From positions 1 to 64,000 of the forward strand of contig JAAVFJ010000009.1 in NCBI GenBank assembly GCA_014800845.1: DNA of 64,000 nt, given 5' to 3'. The position numbers and the translations under genes are program-made. This document shows positions 1 through 7,124 of this stretch, piece after piece. Origin of the DNA: Bacteroidales bacterium (GTDB lineage Bacteria > Bacteroidota > Bacteroidia > Bacteroidales > Muribaculaceae). The number at the start of each line of letters is the position of its first letter. Position 1 is the first letter of the stretch. Under the pieces are notes generated by a model. It saw nothing but the letters and a program-made list of their open reading frames with translations. It ran no database searches and was not told the DNA's origin.

Positions 1-89
1 GGAGATGAAAGAGCTTCTACTTTCTCAATGAGATAGAGAAGCATTGCGTGGAGTTGTGTGTCATGTTGAGGATTGTTTGCGTGAGTCAT
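1..89 (-). CDS. N-terminal fragment of an unidentified small protein (runs off the left edge)
   Basis: An open frame starts with ATG at 87-89 on the minus strand and stays open to the window edge, giving 29 residues that begin MTHANNPQHDTQLHAM and continue with a helical stretch rich in L, E and K. I do not recognise a family. Its position, upstream of which lie a good promoter (373-405) and an integrase, would suit a small DNA-binding or excisionase-like protein of the integrated element, but that is inference. No Shine-Dalgarno sequence is visible, which is common in Bacteroidetes. Confidence 0.45.
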   Translation of the reverse strand, partial: MTHANNPQHDTQLHAMLLYLIEKVEALSS

Positions 90-372
90 TCAGATTTGAG
101 GAATGGTGTTGAAAATGGTCGGCAACATTTGCCACAACGCCGTAACAACTGTCACGGTCGGTAATACATCCATCAATATGGATGTGGAGATATGCCGATA
201 ACTAACCACAGGTGTGATTAAGTATCGAAATATCTGGAAAATCAATTATAAATCTGCCTGAATGGGTATATGTATATCCGGGTAAATGGGTATATACCCA
301 TACAGCTATTTACTCTAATAGAGATTTATACATTTCGATATGTGGATAATCCTTTTCCCAATTAGGTGGATG

Positions 373-405
373 CAAAGTTAGTTTTCTGGGCATCTGTTCT
401 CCAAA
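373..405 (-). promoter_or_regulatory. Predicted promoter reading toward the left-edge gene
   Basis: On the minus strand TTTG (402-405) is followed after 21 bp by TAACTTTG (373-380), matching the Bacteroidetes -33/-7 consensus. The transcript would carry a leader of about 280 nt containing the palindromes at 287-300 and 167-184 before the ATG at 89. Confidence 0.55.
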
Positions 406-418
406 TTTTTTCGGCCAA

Positions 419-466
419 TGTCCGCGTTTGTCCGTAAAGGGTCCGGTTTAGTCCTCTAATTGTCCG
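419..466. repeat. Four TGTCCG-like short repeats, possible recombinase arm sites
   Basis: TGTCCG occurs at 419-424, 429-434 and 461-466, with a variant GGTCCG at 440-445. Short iterated motifs near an integrase that carries an N-terminal arm-binding region may be arm-type binding sites. Only the repetition is seen; the role is inferred. Confidence 0.35.
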
Positions 467-565
467 CTTGATTATGCTAAAATCGTCAACTGTTGTATTA
501 ACAACGTAAGACCTCCATTTTCAAAATATATCCATCGGATTGCTTGCCACAACGTTGTCACTCGA

Positions 566-643
566 CAACAGCAAGGTGTCTTTTCAGGTACCTGAAAAGG
601 TTTCGGGGTACTCTGTCGTACCCACGAAACGTCCTTGCTGTTG
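566..643. repeat. Cloverleaf-like inverted repeat (outer stem plus two inner hairpins)
   Basis: The outer arms CAACAGCAAGG (566-576) and CCTTGCTGTTG (633-643) are perfectly complementary. Between them lie a perfect 20-bp palindrome CTTTTCAGGTACCTGAAAAG (580-599) and a second hairpin whose arms GTTTCG-GGGTAC (600-611) and GTACCC-A-CGAAAC (618-630) pair with one bulged A. The motif GGTAC/GTACC recurs in all inner parts. It could be a folded recombination site, an origin-like site or a structured RNA 3' of the integrase gene. Confidence 0.6.
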
Positions 644-725
644 GTTTTAGGTAGCGCTCCAAAGTCGTGCTCCCCACTTTATGCTACGCAATCATAAATT
701 GAGATGCTACCGCAGGTCAGAATCC

Positions 726-2084
726 TCAGATTAAATCTTCAGGCATAAAGGAATAGTTTAACCTTTCCACTTGTGCTGTTAAGGTCTGTGGGAGAAGTCG
801 AGCATATACTTTCTCGGTTATGTCTGTAGAACTATGTCCTAAAAGACGACTCACGACTGTCATTGTCAGACCGTCATTAATAGCAAGGACTGCAAATGTA
901 TGTCGGGCGGTATGGAAGGAAAGAGGGAACGGGAAGTTGAGTTTTTCGCCAACTACCCGCAGGGATTGATTCACACATTTGGTTGCAGTGTTCCTTGCGC
1001 GATAAAGCGAGTCGGCATCGTTAAGACTAAGCTCATCCTTTACCAAATCAAAAACATATTTCTTTCGCCGCCCCATGGCTTGCCATTTTCGGAGAATGCG
1101 AAGAGCCGGTTGTGTCAAAGGGATCTTGTGGCGCTTACTCGTTTTGATGAGCACTTTGCTCAGTTCTCTCTTCTCGAAGTCTATATGATTCCATTGAAGC
1201 GTCATAACATCCACTATACGCAATCCGCAAGCGTGAAAGGCGAAAAGAAACATTTCAATAAATTCCTTTCGACGTGGTTCGGTATCGGAATTATAAAATT
1301 CGACCAACTTTGCGAGCTGTTCTTTAGTGAGATTATGACCGTCAAATTCCTTTTCGCCCTCGGCCTCAAGTGAAGCTTTCTCTTGAATACGCATATCCTG
1401 AATTCCTGCGTTTATCTCGCGGTCAATCAATCCAAGCGCACATGCGGCCTCACAGCCTTTAAGAATCGGCGTCAAGGAATGATTAATCGTTGCATCAGAA
1501 TTGTTCTTGAAATCTCTTCTCCATTTGATATACTTATCAATAAGATCTGGCGAAACTTCTCCAACATATAGGCTATCCGGCTTATATGTTCCCGCTCCTG
1601 TTGCTATCAGAAACATCCGGAAGATATTCATTGCGCTCTGACCATTCTTATAACGGCTATAACCAATCTTATTTCTGCTGTATTCAGAATCAAGTCGCTT
1701 ATTTACGAACTCGATAAAATCCTCGCCTCTATCTTTACGCGTGATTGGTTTATCATCGAGAAAAGATACGATGATTTCTTCATTCACTTGTCCCGGAAAC
1801 TTCTGATTATATTCATTTAGTCCGGCATCAACCTTATTGACTTTCGCAAGCAGAAGATTGTTGAACCGAACACTATCCGGCATTGAGGCGCGGATCTCAC
1901 CTCGTCCTCCATTACCATTAGGATTCCAGTCGGCCACTAAAACCGATATATTCATATTTCGCCTGATTGCGCGTCCTCCGAAGATATATTCTATCTCTAT
2001 TGGATAAAGTTTGGTTTTATCGTAGTTCTTCGGACAACGAAGCCGGAAATGCCCGGTTGGGTATGGTTTCTTTTGTCTGCCCAT
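726..2084 (-). CDS. Tyrosine recombinase / integrase of an integrative element
   Basis: The 452-residue protein has the usual three parts of Bacteroidetes integrases: an N-terminal arm-binding region (about 1-100), a SAM-like core-binding domain (about 105-215) and a catalytic domain (about 245-440). The active-site residues are visible: Arg289 in CGLRIVD, lysines in the TSKRHK loop near 317, His391 and Arg394 in HTARHTF, His417 in LLGHSS, and the nucleophile Tyr427 in KVYARL. It would cut and rejoin DNA at att sites. It has its own promoter (2133-2164) and ends beside the palindrome-rich region. It is more AT-rich than the core genes to the right, which supports acquisition. A DNA invertase role is possible but no invertible pair of sites was found nearby. 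Confidence 0.93.
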   Translation of the reverse strand: MGRQKKPYPTGHFRLRCPKNYDKTKLYPIEIEYIFGGRAIRRNMNISVLVADWNPNGNGGRGEIRASMPDSVRFNNLLLAKVNKVDAGLNEYNQKFPGQVNEEIIVSFLDDKPITRKDRGEDFIEFVNKRLDSEYSRNKIGYSRYKNGQSAMNIFRMFLIATGAGTYKPDSLYVGEVSPDLIDKYIKWRRDFKNNSDATINHSLTPILKGCEAACALGLIDREINAGIQDMRIQEKASLEAEGEKEFDGHNLTKEQLAKLVEFYNSDTEPRRKEFIEMFLFAFHACGLRIVDVMTLQWNHIDFEKRELSKVLIKTSKRHKIPLTQPALRILRKWQAMGRRKKYVFDLVKDELSLNDADSLYRARNTATKCVNQSLRVVGEKLNFPFPLSFHTARHTFAVLAINDGLTMTVVSRLLGHSSTDITEKVYARLLPQTLTAQVERLNYSFMPEDLI

Positions 2085-2132
2085 ATTTACTTGGCTTTAC
2101 TTATCAATACTCATTAAGTTCGGAATATGATG

Positions 2133-2164
2133 CAAATATACACTATAATAGACAAGTAAACAAA
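2133..2164 (-). promoter_or_regulatory. Predicted integrase promoter
   Basis: On the minus strand TTTG (2161-2164) is followed after 20 bp by TATATTTG (2133-2140), an exact fit to the -33/-7 consensus. The start codon at 2084 lies about 45 nt downstream of the expected start of transcription. Confidence 0.65.
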
Positions 2165-2224
2165 TTTTCGGCGGAGTAACTGCCTAAAAATAGGCAAGTT
2201 TATTTTGCAGTAAAAGGACAGAAA

Positions 2225-2264
2225 AAGCGATTGACAAGTTTATTGCGTTGCTTGTCAATCGCTT
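2225..2264. terminator. Strong hairpin between integrase promoter and DUF2795 gene
   Basis: AAGCGATTGACAAG (2225-2238) and CTTGTCAATCGCTT (2251-2264) form a perfect 14-bp stem with a 12-nt loop, with A-rich sequence on the left and T-rich sequence on the right. It can act as a terminator for the minus-strand gene at 2307-2528 and insulate it from the integrase. It could also mark the element border. Confidence 0.65.
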
Positions 2265-2306
2265 GTATTTTAATTATTTAAGGCGTGAATTGCGCCTAAT
2301 TTTGGC

Positions 2307-2528
2307 TTAATATTCTTCTTCATTGAAGAAGAAGTCTTCTTTGGAGGGGTAGTCGGGCCAGATGTCTTCTATGGATTCGTAGGTCTCGCCTTCGTCTTCT
2401 ATTTCCTGAAGGTTTTCTATCACCTCGAGCGGCGCGCCGCTGCGCTGCGCGTAGTCTATCAATTCTTCTCGGGTTGCGGGCCAGGGTGCATCTTCAAGTT
2501 TGGATGCGAGTTCAAGTGTCCAATACAT
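2307..2528 (-). CDS. DUF2795 family small acidic protein
   Basis: The 73-residue protein carries the DUF2795 signature: a WPATREELIDYA segment followed by SGAPLEVIENLQEI in the first two thirds. The C-terminal third is very acidic and aromatic (EDIWPDYPSKEDFFFNEEEY). In other bacteria this small family is widespread but has no established function. The ATG at 2526-2528 is preceded by a promoter-like pair (2590-2620). It stands alone between the integrase and the divergent pseudouridine synthase gene and is probably the first chromosomal gene right of the inserted element. Confidence 0.85.
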   Translation of the reverse strand: MYWTLELASKLEDAPWPATREELIDYAQRSGAPLEVIENLQEIEDEGETYESIEDIWPDYPSKEDFFFNEEEY

Positions 2529-2589
2529 ATTCTTGTTGTTTTTGAGTTTATCTTTTGGGGTATAACGCCTATTTGGGCGGAAAAGTGCG

Positions 2590-2620
2590 CGAAATTAATA
2601 ATTGTTTTTGAGTTTTCCAA
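2590..2620 (-). promoter_or_regulatory. Predicted promoter of the DUF2795 gene
   Basis: On the minus strand TTG (2618-2620) is followed after 20 bp by TAATTTCG (2590-2597), one base off the -7 consensus. The leader would be about 55 nt. Confidence 0.45.
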
Positions 2621-2687
2621 TTTTTTCGTGCATTGCTTTCGCTGCTAACTGCGCTTATCCTTTTTATTGACGCTTTTTCACCCCGAG

Positions 2688-2719
2688 TTTGCGCATCTCG
2701 GAGAGTTTTTGTAATTTAG
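2688..2719 (+). promoter_or_regulatory. Predicted promoter giving a near-leaderless pseudouridine synthase mRNA
   Basis: TTTG (2688-2691), a 20-bp spacer and TAATTTAG (2712-2719, one mismatch) end only 7 nt before the ATG at 2727. Transcription would therefore start at or next to the start codon. Confidence 0.45.
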
Positions 2720-2726
2720 CGTAGTC

Positions 2727-4346
2727 ATGAATAATCCTTTTGAGTACACACCCCACGACTCCTGCCGGGAGGCCTTTCTCAGGCTCTGCGCTCGTCTGGA
2801 GGCTCTGAAGAGCAGCCCCCGGGCCGATGATGTCAATCTCTGCCGCGAGCTTGCCGAGGGCAAGATGCTCGGTGTGCTCATTGCCGAGGATGCCTGTGGA
2901 GCGCCCCACACGCTCTATGCCTTTTCCGGCCAGTTAGGGAACCGGGGCTTCCACCACCGCGGCTTTGTGGGACCCGTGTTCGACTACCTACTGCCCGACG
3001 GCTACTTCAAGAGGGGGGAGGCCGCCATTTCGCGCATGAACGCCGAGATTGTCCGCTTTGAAGCCGAGGAGCTCTCCCCCCTTCTGAATGACTACAATCT
3101 GGCCAAGCAGCGGCTCGATGCCCGGGTGGATGACTTCAAGCAGGAGTGTCGCCTGTCGAAACAGCAGCGCGACTTCCGGCGCCGGTCGGGCACAGCCGAC
3201 GAAGGGGAGCTTGCCGAGATGATTCGCCGCAGTCAGTTTGAGAAGGCGGAATTGCGCCGCCTCAAGCAGCGCTGTGCCGCCGAGCTCCTCCCCGTCGCCT
3301 CCGCTCTGGAGCGCGCTCAGGAGCGGCTGAAAGCCCACAAGGAGCGACGCCGTGCCGACTCCGAGGCGCTGCAGCAGTGGCTCTTCACCCACTTCACGCT
3401 GCTCAATGCCCGCGGCGAGCGCAAAAGCCTGAGCGAAATCTTCGCCGAAACGTCTCTGCTTATTCCCCCCTCCGGCGCCGGCGAGTGCTGCGCGCCTAAG
3501 CTGCTGCAGGCCGCCTACATGCAGGGACTGAAACCGGTGGCAATGGCTGAGTATTGGTATGGCAAACCCAAAGGGGGTGAAATCCGGCGCCACGGACTGC
3601 ATTATCCGGCCTGCCGTGGCAAATGCCTTCCGGTGCTCTCCTGGATGCTTCAGGGGCTGGAAATAGATCCGCCGCTTGACCGCACCGCGCAGCGCGCTGC
3701 GGCGCAGGAGCCTAAGATAATCTATGAGAACGAATGGTTTTGCGTGGTGAGCAAACCGAGCGGCATACTCTCCGTTCCCGGCAAAGGGAGTGCCCTCTCC
3801 TTGCAGGCGTGGCTGACAGATAAATATGGTGAACAACGCGATGCGAAGCCCGCTCACCGCCTGGACCAGGACACCTCCGGACTGCTCATAGCCACCTTCG
3901 GACAGCGCGCGCTCAAGACCATGCAGGCCCTCTTTGCCACGCGCCGTGTCGCCAAGACTTATGTGGCTGAGCTCTGCGGAGACTACCGCACCCTCCCCCA
4001 CCCCCGACGCGGACGCATCAGCCTGCCCCTCATCCCCGATGTGCTCGACCGCCCGCGACAGCGCGTAGACTTCGAAAGGGGGAAAGAGGCCGTCACCGAC
4101 TACGAATTTGTAAGCTTCGCCCGGGGGCGCAGCCGCGTCATTTTCCATCCCCTCACCGGGCGCACCCACCAGCTGCGCGTGCACGCCGCCTCGGAGCAGG
4201 GGCTCGGTCTCCCGATAGCGGGCGACAGGATCTACGGCCTACCCTCAAGCAGCGCCGAGCGCCTGCACCTCCACGCGGAAAAGATAGAATTCACCTTCCC
4301 GCTCGACGGGCGCCACTATCTCTTCGAACTCCCCGCCGAATTTTAA
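2727..4346 (+). CDS. RluA family RNA pseudouridine synthase with long N-terminal extension
   Basis: The C-terminal part (about residues 330-539) is a RluA-type synthase that converts uridine to pseudouridine in rRNA or tRNA. Its catalytic motif HRLDQDTSG is complete, with Asp380 as the expected nucleophile, followed by the GRTHQLRVH motif near residue 475. The first 330 residues are an extension with a helical, Arg/Glu-rich probable coiled coil (about 100-210). This long form (539 aa against about 220-330 for typical RluA/RluD) is known in Bacteroidetes; the role of the extension is unknown. The gene is high in GC and its stop overlaps the convergent MFS gene by 4 nt. Confidence 0.9.
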   Translation: MNNPFEYTPHDSCREAFLRLCARLEALKSSPRADDVNLCRELAEGKMLGVLIAEDACGAPHTLYAFSGQLGNRGFHHRGFVGPVFDYLLPDGYFKRGEAAISRMNAEIVRFEAEELSPLLNDYNLAKQRLDARVDDFKQECRLSKQQRDFRRRSGTADEGELAEMIRRSQFEKAELRRLKQRCAAELLPVASALERAQERLKAHKERRRADSEALQQWLFTHFTLLNARGERKSLSEIFAETSLLIPPSGAGECCAPKLLQAAYMQGLKPVAMAEYWYGKPKGGEIRRHGLHYPACRGKCLPVLSWMLQGLEIDPPLDRTAQRAAAQEPKIIYENEWFCVVSKPSGILSVPGKGSALSLQAWLTDKYGEQRDAKPAHRLDQDTSGLLIATFGQRALKTMQALFATRRVAKTYVAELCGDYRTLPHPRRGRISLPLIPDVLDRPRQRVDFERGKEAVTDYEFVSFARGRSRVIFHPLTGRTHQLRVHAASEQGLGLPIAGDRIYGLPSSSAERLHLHAEKIEFTFPLDGRHYLFELPAEF

Positions 4347-5578
4347 CGGCCGGTGGTCCAGACGAAGGAGCGGTGCTTCCACAGCCCCACCAGAAAGACT
4401 ATGCCCAGCAGAGCAGCGTTCAGGAAATAGGGGAAGTCAGGCGTGTGATTGTCAAACAGCCGCTGGAAGAACTCCACAATCAGCGGCACTATGGAGAGCG
4501 CCACATAATTTCCTGCCAGCGTGTAAGAGAAATACTTCGTTGAGAGGGTATTGTTAGGCGCAATCTCAGTGGTCTTATTGTAGATGATTGGCTGGAAAAG
4601 TCCGTAGCCCATGCCTATCAGCAGCACACCCGCCACATAAGTTGCCATGCTGTGGAAAGCCCCCAGCAAAAGCAGGCCGGCAGACATAATCAGTATGCAG
4701 ACATAGAGAGCCGTGCGGTGCGTAAGGCGCAGGAACGGTGTGAGCGAGAAGCCCCCTATCATGGCCGTCACGTAGAACATGGCCGACGCCACGCCCACCT
4801 GCGAGGAGGTCAGCCCGTAATGCTTCATAGTAAAGGGCAAATAATAAGTAAACACCATAGAGGTGGCCGTCAGCGCCACATAAAGCCCTATCACGCCGCA
4901 GAGCGTCACGATGGGGTGCTTGAATGTCGGCCTCTTTTCCGCAGCCGGGGACGATGCCTGAGCTTTAGCAGAAGCAGCCGGCTCACTGCGCAAGTGCTTG
5001 AGGATAAACGTATTAGTCATAAACGGTATCAACAGCAGCGGAATCACCGGCACGAGGTAGACACAGAAGGATGTATGCCAGCTTATGTCTGCCGCCCAAC
5101 CCACAAAGATAGTAGCCAGAATCACTATACCGTTGGAAGTGCCGGACTTAAACCCGAGCACACGGGTCTTCTGCTCCCCGTAGAACCACTCGCCGAGTTG
5201 CCCGGCGGCTATCGGCACAATCAAGCCGCAGCCTACGCCCAGCAGCGCGCCGAGCCCCACGAGCATCGGCATGGAGTCGGCAAACAGATAGAGCACACCC
5301 GCCAGCAGAAAGATTATAAGCCCCGTGGCGAGCACCCCGGTCTGATTCCTTACGCTCGTGATTTTGCCCGACACCAGAATCATCGGAATGATAACCAGGT
5401 TGGGGAGCAGCGTAAGCAACTGAATCTCAAGCTGGCCGGCATGCGGAAATATGTCGGCGAGCTTCCCGAGCATAGGCGAGACAGCCAGACCGGGAAGATT
5501 CACTGTGAGCGACACCGAAAGCAGCGCTATGAGAGTAATCAGGGGGAGCGAGCCCTTGCCGTTTGAGATATATTTCAT
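4343..5578 (-). CDS. Major facilitator superfamily transporter
   Basis: The 411-residue protein is almost entirely hydrophobic with about twelve membrane segments arranged as two sets of six, split by a hydrophilic, Ala/Lys-rich central loop near residues 195-215. This is the MFS layout. Segments such as GLGALLGVGCGLIVPIAAG and a small-residue-rich second half fit a secondary transporter of the inner membrane. The substrate cannot be read from the sequence. The ATG at 5576-5578 lies 59 nt from a divergent small membrane-protein gene. Its 3' end overlaps the convergent pseudouridine synthase gene by 4 nt. Confidence 0.85.
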   Translation of the reverse strand: MKYISNGKGSLPLITLIALLSVSLTVNLPGLAVSPMLGKLADIFPHAGQLEIQLLTLLPNLVIIPMILVSGKITSVRNQTGVLATGLIIFLLAGVLYLFADSMPMLVGLGALLGVGCGLIVPIAAGQLGEWFYGEQKTRVLGFKSGTSNGIVILATIFVGWAADISWHTSFCVYLVPVIPLLLIPFMTNTFILKHLRSEPAASAKAQASSPAAEKRPTFKHPIVTLCGVIGLYVALTATSMVFTYYLPFTMKHYGLTSSQVGVASAMFYVTAMIGGFSLTPFLRLTHRTALYVCILIMSAGLLLLGAFHSMATYVAGVLLIGMGYGLFQPIIYNKTTEIAPNNTLSTKYFSYTLAGNYVALSIVPLIVEFFQRLFDNHTPDFPYFLNAALLGIVFLVGLWKHRSFVWTTGR

Positions 5579-5658
5579 GGCGGATATAATTGAGAGATGA
5601 TGCTATACGTTTCTTATATAACTAACATGCCCCCTCTTTGGTTTGCAAGACCCGATTC

Positions 5659-5937
5659 ATGACCTCATTCAAGACTAAAACACGGAGCGCCTTAAGCCGG
5701 TTAAAGCACTGGCTGGCGACCCTGAGCTTCCGCACCGGCGTAGTGGTAGGCATACTCTGCGTGGTGTTCTACATCGTCTCATTCGCGCAGATGGCCCTCC
5801 CTATCCCCGCAGCCCTCAAGGGGGTGCTGTGGGTGATATTCTTCGGTCTGGCCAAGACTGCCCAATACTCCGCCCTGCTCATATTAGGCAAAGAGGGCCT
5901 ACGCCGTCTGCGCCGCCTTTGGCGCAAATCTGCGTAA
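5659..5937 (+). CDS. Small two-helix membrane protein
   Basis: From the ATG at 5659 the frame gives 92 residues: a basic N-terminus, two hydrophobic segments (GVVVGILCVVFYIVSF and GVLWVIFFGLAKTAQY) and a basic C-terminal tail (RRLRRLWRKS). A start seven codons upstream (5638) is possible but is not an ATG. The arrangement resembles small proteins annotated as 'transporter suffix domain' in Bacteroidetes, which I recall only loosely. It is divergent from the MFS transporter, so it may be an accessory protein; this is inference. Confidence 0.65.
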   Translation: MTSFKTKTRSALSRLKHWLATLSFRTGVVVGILCVVFYIVSFAQMALPIPAALKGVLWVIFFGLAKTAQYSALLILGKEGLRRLRRLWRKSA

Positions 5938-5964
5938 GCCCTCTTCGTAATTCTATTATCGGAA

Positions 5965-6969
5965 TCAGCCGAACAGTATGCGGTCGATATCCTGAAGCTC
6001 CTCAGGCGAGAAAGTCAGGTTGTTGAGGCACCCGAGGCTGTCGCGTATCTGGCTCACCGAGCTGCTGCCTATGATTACTGACGTCACATTGCTGTCCTTA
6101 AGCAGCCACGCCAGCGACATCTGCGTGAGCGACTGCCCGCGTCGCGCCGCCAGCTCATTGAGCTGCCTGAGGCGTGCCACAAGCTCCGGAGTGATTCTGT
6201 CAGCCTTCAGGAACTTGCCGATAGAGGCGCGTGAACCCTGCGGGATACCGTTGAGATAGCGGTCAGTGAGGATCCCCTGCTCCAGCGGCGAGAAAGCCGT
6301 GTAGCCCACACCATTCTCAGCAGCCTGACGGATGATGCCCTCCCGCTCCTTCTCGCGGTCCATCATGTTGGAGCGACCCTGATAGATGAGGCAGGGGGTG
6401 TCATGCGCAGCCAGATAATCGTAAGCAAACTGAGCAGCCTCATAGGGCCACTGAGAGATACCCACATAGAGCGCCTTACCCTGGCGCACCATGTCCACGA
6501 GCGCCTGCAGCGTCTCCTCCATAGGGGTCTCGGGGTCGAAACGATGGCTGTAGAAGATATCCACATACTCCAGCTTCATTCGGCGCAGACTCTGGTGGAG
6601 CGAAGCCATCAGATACTTACGCGACCCCCAGTTGCCGTAGGGACCGGGCCACATGTCGTGACCAGCCTTGGTGGTTATAACCATCTCGTCGCGATAGGGG
6701 CGGAAAGATTTCTCCATAATCAGGCCGAAAGTCTCCTCGGCAGAGCCGTAAGAGGGGCCGTAATTATTAGCCAGGTCAAAGCAGGTAATGCCGTGGTCAA
6801 AGGCAAAATGGAGCATCTCGCGGCTATTGGCCAGCGTGTTCACATCGCCGAAATTGTGCCACATACCGAGCGAGATACGCGGCAACAGCAGACCGCTGCG
6901 TCCGCAGCGCTCATATTTCATTTCGCCGTCATAGCGACTGTCAGAAGCGTAATAGGGAGGATTAATCAT
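5965..6969 (-). CDS. Aldo/keto reductase, L-glyceraldehyde 3-phosphate reductase type
   Basis: The 334-residue protein is an NADPH-dependent aldo/keto reductase of the YghZ/Gpr branch. The catalytic tetrad is visible: Asp and Tyr in CFDLANNYGPSYG, Lys in TTKAGHDMW, His in FYSHRFDPE. The opening segment (YERCGRSGLLLPRISLGMWHNFG) is typical of the branch, whose E. coli member reduces L-glyceraldehyde 3-phosphate and methylglyoxal. Length is normal for the family. It is a single gene with convergent and divergent neighbours. The exact substrate here is inferred from the family. Confidence 0.9.
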   Translation of the reverse strand: MINPPYYASDSRYDGEMKYERCGRSGLLLPRISLGMWHNFGDVNTLANSREMLHFAFDHGITCFDLANNYGPSYGSAEETFGLIMEKSFRPYRDEMVITTKAGHDMWPGPYGNWGSRKYLMASLHQSLRRMKLEYVDIFYSHRFDPETPMEETLQALVDMVRQGKALYVGISQWPYEAAQFAYDYLAAHDTPCLIYQGRSNMMDREKEREGIIRQAAENGVGYTAFSPLEQGILTDRYLNGIPQGSRASIGKFLKADRITPELVARLRQLNELAARRGQSLTQMSLAWLLKDSNVTSVIIGSSSVSQIRDSLGCLNNLTFSPEELQDIDRILFG

Positions 6970-7124
6970 AAGTAAGTATAAGCGTTATACAAAGTAAATA
7001 TAATAATGGCCTACGTTCCCACGCAAGCCATCGATAAGTGCGTTTGTTTTCAACTAAAAATATAAATCTTATAGTGCGGGAGAGAGTAGAGAGCAACGTA
7101 AGAACGTGTGCGTGAACTTAACAC

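Larger units (their letters stand above)
90..725. other. Palindrome-rich non-coding region next to the integrase
   Basis: No convincing reading frame is present. The stretch holds a 7-bp inverted repeat (167-173 with 178-184), a perfect 14-bp palindrome TGGGTATATACCCA (287-300), a minus-strand promoter (373-405), four TGTCCG-like motifs (419-466), two copies of TTGCCACAACG (129-139 and 544-554), a hairpin GTTGTC/GACAAC (554-569), a cloverleaf-like inverted repeat (566-643), and GGTAGC/GCTACC (650-655 with 706-711). Such density of symmetric sites beside a tyrosine recombinase suggests recombination and regulatory sites of an integrative element. Confidence 0.6.

Noticed and set aside
726..2084. 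Integrase as a DNA invertase controlling the nearby starch or surface genes
   Set aside because: No pair of inverted recombination sites around a promoter was found within the window; the protein has the layout of element integrases.
2988..4184. 398-aa minus-strand frame opposite the pseudouridine synthase
   Set aside because: It is antisense to a gene with complete catalytic motifs, is high-GC driven and shows no family features.
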